The position numbers were made by a program, and so were the translations under genes. Below, piece by piece: positions 1-11,693 of a stretch of 64,000 nt of DNA; the stretch's first letter is position 1, and the number at the start of each line of letters is the position of its first letter. Below the pieces are notes generated by a model. That model saw nothing but the letters and a program-made list of their open reading frames with translations. It made no database searches and was not told the DNA's origin. This stretch comes from Centrapalus pauciflorus (lineage: Eukaryota; Streptophyta; Magnoliopsida; Asterales; Asteraceae), in the NCBI GenBank assembly GCA_020465985.1, contig JAANYP010000798.1, positions 169,501 to 233,500 of the forward strand, in the 5' to 3' direction.

Positions 1-2
1 TG

Positions 3-2083
3 GTAATGGCTTCTGAACATACCAGTTCAGGACCCGAACCTAACAAGAAGACTTCAATGGAGTCACCTGAACAGAATGCTGAAAATTCTGAATTAAATAA
101 GTTGTTTTAGAATTTTTATGAAGACTACTTTGAGAAGCCCAAAACTAATGTTCTAAATTTGGTGCCTGACAGGATTACTGAAGATCCCGTCGTTGTCTCC
201 GATCACTCTCATCAACAAGTATCAGAAGAAACTGGAGAAGCCTCAACAACAGACGTGCACTTACCAACTGAAAGTGTACAACCCATCGAACCTCCAGAAT
301 CTTCTAAAACCCCCTTAACATCCGAACATTCAGAAACTCCTAACTCAAATACCCTACCAACTACATCTGAAGCAATCCCCCGACTTCCTTATTTAGACCA
401 AAATCCCAATCAAGACCATATTCAACCGTATCCACATACTTTCAAGTGGACTAGAAATCACCCAACAGAAAATATTATTGGTGATCTATCTGCTTCAGTC
501 CAAACCAGAAGAGCCACAATAAACGAGTGCCTATTTTCCAATTTCTTCAGCAAAATAGAGCCTAAGAATGTCAAAGAAGCACTTCTGGACGCTGATTGGA
601 TTGTTGCAATGCAAGAAGAACTGAATCAGTTCGAACGGAGGTCTGAAGACTTGTTGAGCGCCCTAAAGACAAATCCATCATTGGCACGAAGTGGATCTTT
701 AAAAACAAGAAGGACGAACATGGAGTAATCATACCCAATAAAGCTAGACTCGTTGCCAAAGGATATAGTCAACAAGAAGGGATTGACTATGATGAGACTT
801 TTGCACCTGTTGCACGAATAGAAGCGATTAGGATGTTTTTAGCTTTTGTCGCTCATAAAAACTTCACTGTTTATCAATTGGATGTTAAAAATGCGTTTTT
901 AAACGAGGAATTAACCGATGAAGTATATACATATCAGCCCAAAGGCTTTACTGATCCTTCGAAACCTGATCATGTATATATTTTAGACAAGTCACTGTAT
1001 GGCCTTAAACAAGCACAACGTGCTTGGTATGATGCACTTTCAACATATCTGTTGAAATGTGGATTCAACAAAGGTGCAGTTGACACAACCCTGTTTATAA
1101 AACGTCAGGGGCCGGATATTATAGTATTACAAATATATGTAGACGACATAATATTTGGGTCTACAAATCCTGAATTTTGTAAGAAATTCGCATTCTTAAT
1201 GTCCCAAAAATTCAAAATGAGCATGATGGGAGACATAAATTTTTTCTTAGGATTACAAGTTAAACAATTGGCTGATGGTATTTTTATTAATCAGTCAAAA
1301 TATATACAAGACATGTTAAAGAAATTTAACATGGTTAACAGTACTCCTATGAAAACTCCCATGGCTCCGGATTCAAAGTCAAAACTCGATGAGGACATTT
1401 CGGGGAAACCTGTAGATGTGACTCATTATCGAGGTATAATTGGGTCATTAATGTATTTAACAACCAGTAGACCGGATATTATGTTTGCTACATGTGTGTG
1501 TGCTAGATATCAGGCGAATCCAAAAGAATCACATTTAACAGCTGCAAAAAGAATTTTAAGATATCTCAAGGGAACTCCAAACCTTGGTTTGTGGTATCCT
1601 AGAGAATCTTCATTCAATTTAACTGCTTTTCCTAACGCTGATCACGCAGGTGATAAGATGGACAGAAAAAGTACGTCTGGTGCAGTACAATTCTTAGGTG
1701 ATAAACCCGTATGCTGGTCATCCAAGAAACAACACTGTGTTTCATTGTATACAGCTGAAGCAGAATACGTTGCTGTTTCATCATGCTGTTCTCAGGTGTT
1801 GTGGATAAAAAGCCAACTGCGAGATTACGGGTTTACACCAAAGAAGATACCTATCTACTGTGATTATCAGAGCGCAATTGCTATTGCATCAAATCCGGTG
1901 CAACACTCAAAAACAAAACACATCGACATTCGGTACCATTTTATAAAGGATCACGTTGAAAATGGAAATATAGAATTATACTTTGTTCCTACTGAATATC
2001 AACTAGCTGATTTGTTTACCAAAACGTTAGATGAAAAAAGGTTTAATTTTTTGGTATACAAATTGGGTATGTTGAATCGTTAA
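3..2083 (+). pseudogene. copia pol fragment: integrase tail, reverse transcriptase, RNase H
   Basis: Pol would copy the element RNA into cDNA in the cytoplasmic particle. The upstream part (frame 3) is a Ser/Pro/Glu-rich integrase tail leading into the start of reverse transcriptase. The downstream part (833-2083, 416 codons, frame 2) carries the first catalytic Asp in [10 protein letters not shown], the YVDD active site at residues 102-105, RNase H motifs around TAEAEYVA and KHIDIRYHF, and the usual C-terminal FTKTL. Breaks seen: an in-frame TAG near 108-110, a frameshift near 638, and a TGA next to it where the family has Trp. The first RNase H acidic position reads NADHAG where relatives have Asp. 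It is a dead copy of a standard gene. Confidence 0.88.
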
Positions 2084-3197
2084 GATTTAATAATTCAGTA
2101 GTTTCAATTTATAATTTTAAATTTACATTTTTTTTATTCTAATCTGATGTTAAATTCTTGAAATTTAAAAGTTCAAATTTTTTGGAATTTAACAAGATCT
2201 GGATTGTCATGTGCAGGGGGAGCAGAAAATGAATTTGTCTGATTTTGAGAAATTCTGATAAAGTTTATCAGTTATTTTGTAGGGGGAGCTGATTTGACAA
2301 ATATGATATACATCTGAGGGGGAGAAGAACTCTAAAATTCAAGGGGGAGAAATATTTTTTTTGTTGTTATTTTTTTTATCTTTTGTAAATAATTTTTAAT
2401 TTTTAGTTGTTTAAATAATTTTTTGTTTGTTGTTTTTTTTGTTTTGTTAGTTAAATTTTTTTTTTTCTCTTTTATCTTTTATTTTTTTGGTGTTGTCGTT
2501 GTGATGTGCGTATTTTTTGTGGGCTTACAAATTTAATTTGAGAGATTGGGTTAAACATTTTAAAAACAAATGTGGGCCGGGTTTCAATTTCAAAAATATC
2601 TATAAATTTGATTTTGAAATTTCTAATTCATTTTTTCGAAACATGTGCACTATTCACTTTCACTTTCAAACTTCTCTCTCAATTTCTTACTCACGAAGCA
2701 ATCGGATTTCTGAATTGGATTTACATTTCAGAAACCAAAATTTGAAAGTTATTTTCTATTTTTGTTAATGGTTACCAACTGCTACGTATTTTTTTTTGTC
2801 AAGTTTTCTCTTTCATTCAGAGTATTGTGTATGTGGGCTTGTCTGTGTGTCGTTATTTGTTTATGTCGTATTTTGATTCGGTTGATTCTATCAGAAATTA
2901 AAAGTGTGGTTGGTTTCGTCTTTGTCATAAGAACTTGGAAATAAAATTTCAAGGTTCATCTCAAATCACACAACATTTAATTTGATTTTTAAAAATCAAA
3001 AGCTTCGTGTTCATATTTTACTGAAATTTGAATTTTTAACAACTTTAATGTTGTTTTTAATCAAAGTTCAGTAAAACAAAGTTGATTGAAATTGTTTTTC
3101 GAATAGGAAACAAGTTTTAAATCACTGAAAAAGTCTTTGGAATCAATTTTTGAAAAATCAGTGTATAAAGACTTGTAAATAAGTTCATAAGTACTTT
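2084..3197 (+). other. AT-rich spacer with polypurine-like motifs and strong hairpins
   Basis: There is no credible coding sequence here. AGGGGGAG-type purine motifs sit at about 2215, 2281, 2317 and 2342. Inverted repeats include an 8-bp palindrome with a 1-nt centre (2255-2271), a hairpin at 2931-2957, a perfect 20-bp palindrome at 2981-3000, and a hairpin at 3016-3076 with stems of 10, 5 and 6 bp. Just downstream, 3123-3128 pairs with 3158-3163 and 3131-3138 pairs with 3167-3174, an interleaved arrangement. Such a cluster suggests structured element RNA, which is inference. Confidence 0.6.
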
Positions 3198-3840
3198 CTC
3201 GATTGAAGGTTTAATCGAGAAATCTTAAGTATCAATCGAGTTGATTGATTAATCAATCGAGAATTATCAATGTTTAATTCGAGTTGACCACCTTTGTCAT
3301 TCGAGTTAAATATATGAGTTGATCGAGTTACATGTTTCACTAATCGAGTTATTCATACAAAAATTTCAGTACATGTCTCGATTGAAATGTCGCCCGAGAA
3401 ACCTTTTATTCCATTCGAGATGACTACATGTTGTAATCGAGAATATTTCTGTGAGTTGTTTACATACTGAAAAGATGATCGAGTTGTACCTTAGACTTGA
3501 TCGAGTTTGTCTTAGGCTTTAATCGAGTTGGTCCATGTACTATCATGTTTAATTCGAGATTCACACTTCCTTCATTCGAGAATTGGTGTACTTCATTCGA
3601 GTTGGACTTTATATCCACTCGAGTTCTTTCATGTTATATTCGAGTTTAGTCATTATACATTCGAGTTTATACCAAGTTTAATTCGAGTTGAACTAAGTCT
3701 TATTCGAGAATCATCAAGTCTCATTCGAGAAAGGCTACAATTCATTCAAGTTGATTCACAGAACAATTCGAGTTTGTTCATGTATCATCCGAGATTTTTA
3801 CAAGAGTCATTCGAGATGGATAAAGTTTCATTCGAGTTTC
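3198..3840 (+). repeat. 21-22-bp phased array with conserved TCGAG core
   Basis: About 28 copies of a TCGAG core (often ATTCGAGTT or ATTCGAGA) occur in this stretch. From about 3552 to 3831 the cores fall at 3552, 3574, 3596, 3618, 3639, 3661, 3682, 3703, 3724, 3745, 3768, 3789, 3811 and 3831, so the spacing is 21-23 bp while the sequence between cores differs from unit to unit. The first third is less regular and includes the inverted form CTCGATT. A sister array lies in element 2 at 42551-42980. No frame across it is convincingly coding. Confidence 0.8.
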
Positions 3841-4124
3841 TATTCAATTTTTTCCGAAGTGTTGGGTTTTTAATGTTTTAAGAAGAATGTGACATTTTTT
3901 CAAGAAATTATTTTAAATTTGTGTTTTTCTAACATTGGTCTCTGAACGATTGACTCTGGAATCCTGTCAATAATATTTCATTATTGTCTGGAATCCCGAT
4001 GCCTTAAACAAAAAATCACAAATTTTTATAATTTCTGATAAAATGTTATATTTTTCTACTTGGAATGATTTCATTTGTTTACCTGCATTGTCTAACATGA
4101 TTATTATTTGTGTACAGGTTACAA
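3841..4124 (+). other. leader of accessory ORF with possible splice acceptor
   Basis: This stretch holds no gene. It contains a direct repeat CTGGAATCC flanking a 7-bp hairpin (CAATAAT and ATTATTG) near 3970-4000. A TTATTATTTGTGTACAG sequence ends about 8 bases before the ATG at 4125 and looks like a 3' splice site. A spliced subgenomic message for the accessory ORF would fit, but no donor was identified. Confidence 0.35.
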
Positions 4125-6744
4125 ATGGCATCTCCATGTCATTCCCATAATTCTAATTCTTCCGATTCCCATTCATCTGCAAACCATACACTCGTATCTA
4201 AACCAGTCCGATCTGCCTCAGTTACAAGACCTTCACCTTCAACCATCATACCAGACAATCAGCTTGTAAAACCCAAACATTGCCTTCCTTTCAAAGATAA
4301 TAACCATCATTTGGATACCAAAGTCATTAAAGTCAGTCACCCCATCATTGTAGATATTCTCAAAGGCCATCCTTTGGGATATCTTCTCCAATACAAACCA
4401 TCTATCTCACAAGTATACCTTCAACAATTTTGGCACACTGTCAAATTTGTTCCAGCAGATGGTAACCACCATTTTAAAGTTACCATTGATCAATATAAAT
4501 CCAAGATTACTTTAGCCAGTCTTCGTCACAATTTGTTTCTACCAAGAAGAATTGACACAGTGTACTTCCCGGAGTTAGCGGATTTTGAAGACTTTGTGTT
4601 AGATGAGGAGTTAGTGCATGACCTCATATGCTTGGGTTATTCAAAGCCACTCCCTAAGAGTTCAAATTTTCATCGCAATGGATTAAATGGAGAATGGTAC
4701 ACTTTATTTGGCATCATTAATAGATGCATGACGTCAAAACATTCCGGAATAGACAGGTGCAGCATCCACTGTCTAAGGATCTTCCATGGTATTGCTTTTA
4801 ATAAAAATTATGACTATGCACAATGTATCTGGGAAGACCTGAAGAAAATCGTACTTGCAAAGACTACGAACAGATCCAGGAAATTTGTTCCGCTTCAGAG
4901 GTTCATACAAATTCTAATCCGAGGGATCCTCCGTGCTAATGAGAATATTTCGAAGAGAGCAAACTCACAAAGATGTCCAGACTACATGATGATGAGTTTA
5001 CATGAGGTGCCAGATTCTCCTAATGCAAATATAATGCCGATTCCGGATTCCTTGTTAAAATACGCAGATCCGGAAAGTGAGAATGTGAGGATTTATAGGA
5101 TAGACCATGCTCCGATAGAGACCCAAGAACCTTAACCAAGGAGTTATAGGGAGAGAGGAACTTTAGCAAGGGGCTGAAGTTCAGGGAAACCTACAAGTGA
5201 GTGAGGGAGTAGAGGTAGTAAGGGGTGGTGAGGAAGAAGCTGGTAGTTCAGATTCTGAACGTACGTTGTCAGATATACAAGAGGGAGCAGAGGAAGGTAA
5301 TGATAATGATGATGATGATGGTGGTGATGATGGTGATGATCATGATGAGGGAGGAGTCGCGTTGATGGATATTATTCATATTGCTCAAGAGAGTGTGAGG
5401 GATGTCCTTAACCTAGAAAGCCGGGAATTAACCACATCTGCTGTTAGCTCCCCTCTGGGAGTTAGCATTGAAGAAGTCAGTATCCCACTGACAAGTGCAC
5501 ACCCCACCATCCACTCAGTCTCCTCTCAACAGGAGACTGTTTCAATTCAGCACCGGGATGAAACACAACTTCTATCCGATAATCCTTTGGATTTGATGGA
5601 TATTGAAATAAGTACACATCTGCCGGAGTGTACAACTTCCATTCAAGCACAGAGTCTAGAACCAATACAGGTTAGGACACTTGAGTCAACTTCATCTGTT
5701 GAAGTAAGTGCGGCTGAACTTAGTGTTCCCGCCAGAACATCCTTAGTTACGGAAGCATTCGTTGCTCTGTCGCTTGAAGAGGGTGGAAGTCCAGTTAGAG
5801 CGACAACATTGCCAACTCTAAGTACTGGCCACACAAAGGTTCTTTTCACAAGTTCAACTGTTGTGACAACTGGAAGTCTAAGTGACCCAGTAGTGAATCT
5901 TTCCCCTTTTGTTACTGAATCGTCACTAAGCCAAGCTTTGAATGCAACTGTTGCGGGAGTGAACAGTCATGTCTCTGCTCAGTTATCTGAAATGATGGCA
6001 CAAATGTCCAATATTCATAAGTTTTTGAAGGGTAAGTCAGTGGCTGAAGAATCTGTAAAGCAATCTGATCCACATCAAGCAATAGATGATTTGAGGGAAG
6101 AATTGAAAGATTTTGTTTTTGAGCAGTTTGACGAAATGAGAGAAAGAATGATCAGTTTGGAGAGTACAGTGATTACTGCATTAGGCAACCTCTCTGAGAG
6201 GGTAGCGGCAGTAGAGGAGACGTGTAAGGCTCAAGCTTCATTATCAAAACGCAAACATGATGAGCATGATGAAGACTCCGATGATGCTCCTCATGAGGGG
6301 GAGAAGAGGAGGAAGCTTGCTGAGCCTACACCTGGAATTTTAATGATTACATACCCGGAGAAGGAAGCAGAGGTGAGAGAAAAGGAAGCACGAAGCTCAA
6401 AAGAACCCGCTGATGTTCAAGGTGAGCTGGGATTGATTCTTCATGAAGATGTTCCAGTTTCTTTGATCATTCAGTCAGATATCTACAACTTTGAGGAGTA
6501 TAATGATTCTGATGATGACAATCAAGCTGTTCAGGATAAGATGTTGATGATTCAAGGATTAGAAACTGAAGGTGAGAGAGAGGAGTATGTTGAGTTATCA
6601 GAGGATGATGATGTGATTACTTTGACAGATATTGACTTTCAGACCGAAAGAGTATCAGAAGATTTGAGCAAAAGCTGGGATTATCTACCTGAAGACTTTG
6701 CATATTACATCAAAGGGGGAGATTGTTGGAATGTATTTTGTTGA
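4125..6744 (+). pseudogene. retroelement accessory ORF (env-like position), broken in two
   Basis: I do not know a function for this protein. The first block (4125-5135) starts at an ATG, has a Ser/His-rich N-terminus, then a conserved-looking region with QQFWHTVKF, LICLGYSKPL and GEWYTLFGIINRCMTSKHSG; relatives are common uncharacterised proteins of plant retroelements. The second block (to 6744) has an acidic Glu/Asp-rich stretch, a Ser/Thr-rich middle and a coiled-coil-like segment around 6085-6225, followed by a basic KRRK patch. The blocks look like one ORF split by a frameshift near 5133 and a TAG near 5164, since the second block opens at GTG without an ATG. I see no signal peptide or membrane span. 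Sireviruses can carry an env-like gene here; that link is inference. Confidence 0.6.
6712..6722 (+). other. polypurine tract of element 1
   Basis: AAAGGGGGAGA stands immediately before the LTR start TGTTGG and would prime plus-strand DNA synthesis. The accessory ORF reads through it and ends inside the LTR. Confidence 0.85.
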
Positions 6745-7029
6745 TGGAATACAAAGTATAGGGTGTATTTTGTAATTAGTTAATAGTTGTAAAAATATGT
6801 ATATAAATAGACGGTTGACTTTCAAAATAGAATTTAGATCTGACATATTGATTGTACGCACGGAATTTCAATATATCATTTCTAGGGCTACAGTGAAAGC
6901 AACAGTGTCCATTCTCTCTGTAATCGATTTTGTCATCAATCAATATAATCATTTGGTCAGTATTAATTCTTTTTGTTCTTGTTAGATTGTTGATATTGTT
7001 GTTTGATTGTTAAGAAACTATAATTCACA
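6724..7029 (+). repeat. 3' LTR of copia element 1
   Basis: This 306-bp LTR starts TGTTGGAATG after the polypurine tract and ends ATTCACA. A TATA-like TATATAAATAG lies near 6800. Its ends and layout match the 314-bp LTR at 46780-47093, so the two elements are related. The base run after it starts ATTTA; the matching 5' target copy is outside the window. Confidence 0.82.
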
Positions 7030-8253
7030 ATTTATAGATTGGAAAAAACAAATTCTAAAAACAAAATAAATAGAAATTTGTGAAGTACACGTGGCAATCC
7101 CTTGTTAAGCCAAGTGACACTCTATCTAGGTGCCATGTGACATCTAGTTACTCTTATAATAGAATAGATAGATAAAGAAGAACACTAAACGCCACATGAC
7201 GATCTCTCCTTAATCTAAATATTTATTTCTCTCCTATTTTTCCTTAAATAACTCTATTAAGTTTGTAAACTAATTAATGTTTAGATATATAAATAAAAGA
7301 ATAAAAAAATAATTAGTTTTTTAAATAATATTCTAAAGTTATGTTTAGAAAAAGACAATATCAAATATTTCTTAAAATTTATTGAATAAACATAATATCA
7401 TAGTTATATATTACTATTAGTTGGATACTTTTTAATAAATAATTTTTTACATTAAATTTTTGTAGACTTAAAAGTAAAACGATATAAATATTAAATTTCT
7501 ATAAATAAAATACAAGAAAAATATAATTAATTGTCATATATATTATTTATCTATTATATATATATATATACACACACATGAATAGTAGTTAATTTTTTAA
7601 CATTCTTATAAGTTTTTAATGTCTAAATTCTATATACTTAGTTGATATAATTTGAAATTTCAGTTTTACGTAAAACATAATATGTGTGTGTGTGTGTTAT
7701 AACAATAAATAAAATGTTTTATTTTATTTTAATAATAATAATTAATATTTATAACTATTAGAAATTATGAATTGTATTTATCTTTTGTTTTATTTTATTT
7801 TTAAAATAATAAAATGTATTTATCCTTGAATAATGAATTGAATTTATATTTTATTTTATTTAAAAATTAATAATACATAATTATCTTTTTTCGATAAAAT
7901 GTGAGAAATAATGAATTGTATTTATCTTTTATATTATTTTATTTTAAAAATAATAAATGTATTTATCTTTGAAATAACGAATTGTATTTACCTTTTATTT
8001 TAAATTTTATTTCAATATTTATAAATATTAGAAATAATGTGTTGTATTTATCTTTGATATTATTTTATTTAAAAAAGATGTATTTTTATTTTAAAAATAA
8101 TAAAATGTATTTATCTTTGAAATACATACTTTTGAATAAGACAAATATAGTTTAGAGATTTAAACAATTGAAAAAAAAAAGTTTAGGACTTAATTGAAAA
8201 TTTTAGAAAAATTATTTGGGGTTTTCAATATTAACCCTATAAAAATACAAGTA
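7030..8253. other. AT-rich intergenic DNA with degenerate tandem repeats
   Basis: No gene is visible. A (TA)n/(CA)n tract lies near 7555-7578 and a (GT)n tract near 7682-7698. From about 7700 to 8130 a degenerate unit of roughly 60 bp recurs, carrying GAATTGTATTTATCTTT and TAATAAAATGTATTTATC motifs. These look like old tandem duplication in low-complexity DNA. Confidence 0.6.
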
Positions 8254-8740
8254 GGGATGAGTTCAGTACCTGACCGGTCCCGACCGGTACCGTACCGATT
8301 GGTATCGGTTACATTTTTATGGCGATTTTGGATATATACCAAATACAAAACCGAATTCAACTGATCAGTAGCGGTTCAGTCCCGGTATCGGTACCGGTTT
8401 TACGGTATCATACCAAATTAGGTACCGAAAATTCAAGAAAATAAACATAAAAATTAGCAACTTGTTGTAACAATTCATTCAATTCTCACATGACAATAAA
8501 ATATTTTTAGTTTATGATTCCAAATAAATCAAGTCATACAAAATAATGTTTATTGGTGATGAAGAATACATGAAGAAGACTCACTTGACTTCAGTCAAAG
8601 TTTACCGGTACCGGTAATACCTGTTTTTAGGTGGTACCGAAACTGGGTAGCACCGATCGTGATATATGACAATTACAATATCGGATCGAACGTACCGGTA
8701 TGGTACGGTCCCAGTTCGTTACTGGTTTTCGATATAAGAA
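8254..8740. mobile_element. hAT-like MITE remnant rich in GGTACCGGTA
   Basis: The segment opens TAGGGATGAGTTCAGTACC, which resembles hAT-type ends (T/CAGGGATG). GGTACCGGTA-type motifs recur at both ends (8270-8420 and 8605-8740) around an AT-rich core. Plant hAT-type MITEs with such self-complementary ends are common. I could not find a matching right end or an 8-bp target duplication, so the limits are approximate. Confidence 0.45.
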
Positions 8741-9879
8741 ACTCTTCCCCAAATACAAGTTCGGAGAATAAAATTGCAACGAGAGTAAAAATCATGGAAA
8801 TGGATTTAAATGACAAATTCATTGTCGTTTCTTGCAACTTCAACCACATACTCGTACGCTTCTTCACTCACTCTCTTGGCTCTCTCATTAGAAATTCAAG
8901 AAGAAGTTTATAGTTGGATTCAAGCCACGAAATTTGGAAATCAAGTAAATTGGGAGCAAGTAAAACTAATACTATCATCACTTTAAGGTAAGAAACGAGT
9001 TATTTGAAAAATTTTAGGGTTTATGGTTATGTTTGTGAAGAACCGGTTGTGAAAAATCAGATATTGATTTGTGATCATATGGCTAAGAATAACAGTTTGC
9101 GAACAAGTGCTGAAGTGTATACAAGCATTATTATACCAAGTTTCGAGTTCAGATTCATCCTATAGGTAAGGATTTGATCTCACTATGTGAGTGTGTTCGT
9201 GTGTCTGCTAAGACACAATACCCAAATTGGTTATGATTTTGTACGAGAAACCTTTACAAACTTAAAATTGATGATATAAATAAGTGATGTGTATTAATTA
9301 TCAAATGTTTATATGTTATTATAAGTCTCAATATAGTCAAAATCTATTAATTTTGGAAATTTGTCAAAGTATTGAACTGCTACTGATAAAGTGGGATTAG
9401 TTATGGATCCGAACATCGAATCTGTAAAGGAACCAAGTTAAGTCCATTGTCGAATTGAATTTCAAATAAGAAAAGTTGCACCATATATAAATCTAAAAAG
9501 TTGCACAAATGACATGTTTGTGGTACTTCCACGTATAGTTCACTCAGTAATCCTATCTCATGTCTACTGTCTAGGGTTCGAGCATAACAAACACCCAAAT
9601 TGAAGGGAATTCACATGGCTTTTCATAAAAACATAAACTTTAACACAACGAAAATTTCAAAACACGAATTCCAAATATAGAATCACCAAGTAACAATAAT
9701 ATAAGAAAAAATAAAGCTTTAAAAGATGGTACAATGAGAATTGATTGAAAAACACTCATATATATGGAAAGTATCAACTGATGATAACACGTTCGAGCTT
9801 TGTTAACACGTTCGAGCTTTGTCAGGTATGCAATTGAAAGAACACACGATGTGTGTCGGTCGAAGGATTCACAAAGGAG
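8741..9879. other. no recognisable gene
   Basis: Only short open frames occur and none shows a domain I know. A direct repeat ACACGTTCGAGCTTTGT sits near 9785-9820. The stretch may be decayed transposon DNA because elements lie on both sides. Confidence 0.4.
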
Positions 9880-10021
9880 GAGGGCATGATTTTAGGTCGA
9901 TTTTTTACTCACTCTAGACATATAGGGACGAGCATTTAGTGAGAAAACTATCGTCCTCACTGTAGAGATTTAGCGATGACATTTTAAAATATGGCGACGA
10001 CAACCAATTTTTCTTGTATTG
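9880..10021. mobile_element. CACTA-like terminal fragment
   Basis: The fragment contains GCGATGACA and GCGACGACA subterminal-type words and finishes TTTTTCTTGTATTG, one base from the usual CACTA end TTTCTTGTAGTG. The other end was not found. The same subterminal words occur at 29233-29330 in the larger CACTA element. Confidence 0.4.
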
Positions 10022-10322
10022 ACAAATTTCATAGGATTTTTTAGGATTTGCATTTCAAATCCCGTTTTTGATTCGTGAACGCAACTAGGATTCTAAATCA
10101 CAACATTCTTTAAACCATCATACCTTTGCTTTTAGAAACACCCACCTTATCTTGCATTCTTCACGTTATCAAAGTTCCCCTCAAAACATTTTGAACCCCA
10201 CCCAATATCTTGCGTCGTCCTTTTCCATTATGCGACTTCATCTTCTATATTGCTAAAGCACACACTCTTTCTCTCTTCCATTGCTACAACTTTCTAATGA
10301 CTTTATAATTGTCCATCACTAC

Positions 10323-10360
<38 letters not shown>

Positions 10361-10899
10361 TCTTCATCTTCTACGTCGCTACATCAACCTCATCTCTCAC
10401 TCTCTCGACTCATTCCCACAGGTATACATCTCTCTTTATCTCTCTGTCGTGTCTTTCTCTTTCTCTCTCTCTCTCCCGTTGCAAATGTTCCCCATCTCTG
10501 CTCCTGTCATGCCTAATTGAAACTTTCTAAAATTTTTACGTGTTTTTTGTAACATCATGTGGATGTTTTGTTGCAGCTGATTTTGTAGTCCTACCCTGGA
10601 TGTGTGATTGATGTTATACTTGTGGACGTCTTTTTTAATGTCTCTTTAACATTTTGATGTAATTCATAATTTGCATCCATTTTTGTTGCAAGAAACGATG
10701 CGGCTTAATTTAACCACATGCAAAAATGATGGAGGTTGATAATAACTTGTTAGAATCATGTTAATTATGTAGTTAGCGTCATTGTAGTGATATTTTTTTT
10801 AATCCTTTTGGATGTTGTTAGTCAAAAGAGAAGAAATAAAAAATAGAATTCGAAACATTTCAACGAAGGTCAATCCTTATCCAGTATTGCATAGATATG
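10022..10899. other. CT-rich leader-like DNA, no gene
   Basis: A (CT)n microsatellite spans 10325-10357 and further CT-rich sequence continues to about 10485. The composition resembles a transposon or gene leader, but no exon was recognised. The DNA just before the Harbinger fragment at 10900 shows nothing else. Confidence 0.45.
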
Positions 10900-11378
10900 T
10901 TTAGGCTAGTGACACAACTGCCATATCGCAAATTAGGATGAGTGGAAGATGTTTGACCAAATTGCGTGATATGCTTGAAACATTAGGAGGGTTACGAGCA
11001 AATCAGAATATTAGTACCAATGAACAAGCTGTAGTTTTTCTTCACCATTATTACTCATTATGTTAAGAATCATGTTATAATGTCATTTCATCGTAAAAAC
11101 CATTAGTAGACATTTTTCTCGAGTTTGCGATGTGTAATCAAATTGCATTCACATTTGCATAAGAAATCGTAACTCATTTTTGAAAACTTTGTCGATCCAA
11201 GATGGAAATGATTTAAGGTATACACATATTTTTTAAGTTTTTGTTTCATATGTATCTATGTCATTTATAAAGATTATTTAGTGACCATTTTGTTATTATT
11301 GATTATTAAATTATGTAGGAGTTTGTGAAAGATATATAAAGAGCTTAGTATCACTTGAAGACAAATCTAGATATAGAA
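10900..11378 (+). pseudogene. PIF/Harbinger (HARBI1-like) transposase, 5' half
   Basis: HARBI1-type transposases cut and paste their element with a DDE nuclease. Recognisable pieces are RMSGRCLTKLRDMLETLGGL followed by a STNEQAVVFLH segment (N-terminal helix region), then DPRWK near 11196, where the next codon is TGA instead of the family Trp. An intron-like gap follows. Several frameshifts and stops show it is dead. The reading continues at 20268 after an inserted gypsy element: RYRIRKND spans the insertion point once one copy of TAGAA is removed. Confidence 0.65.
11374..11378. other. target site duplication TAGAA, left
   Basis: TAGAA here and at 20268-20272 flank the gypsy element exactly. 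Both copies being intact shows a simple insertion. Confidence 0.92.
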
Positions 11379-11648
11379 TGTAACATCTTGATGATAAAAT
11401 TTATGTATTTGAGGTTATTAGTTTAAAATTTGTGATTTAAGTTGAATTGTACTTTTATCAAAGTTGGTTGCTATTTTAAGAAGCTATGAAGTTTGAGAAT
11501 TAATAATTACTATTATGAATTTTAGAAGTTAGTGATGATAAAATTAAGCATAAATCAGTATTATATGGAACCGGATAAGTTGAGGAGTGAAATGTGCAAT
11601 AATGATGAAAGTTGAATAAAAAGGCCAAAAAGCCATTCATTCCACATT

Positions 11649-11693
<45 letters not shown>

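Larger units (their letters stand above)
1..7029 (+). mobile_element. Ty1/copia LTR retrotransposon, 3' part (element 1)
   Basis: The order seen is integrase tail, reverse transcriptase, RNase H, a long structured spacer, an accessory ORF, a polypurine tract and a 3' LTR. The window opens inside pol, so the 5' LTR, gag, protease and integrase core are not visible. Several AGGGGGAG motifs and an extra ORF after pol point to the Sirevirus lineage of copia elements; that assignment is inference. The LTR starts TGTTGG directly after the polypurine tract and ends ATTCACA. Pol and the accessory ORF are both interrupted, so this copy cannot move by itself. Confidence 0.85.

Noticed and set aside
5197..6744. 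Separate gene starting at 5197
   Set aside because: It opens with GTG and no ATG, and the same frame continues upstream across a single TAG into the region after the first block, so it is better read as the second half of one broken ORF.
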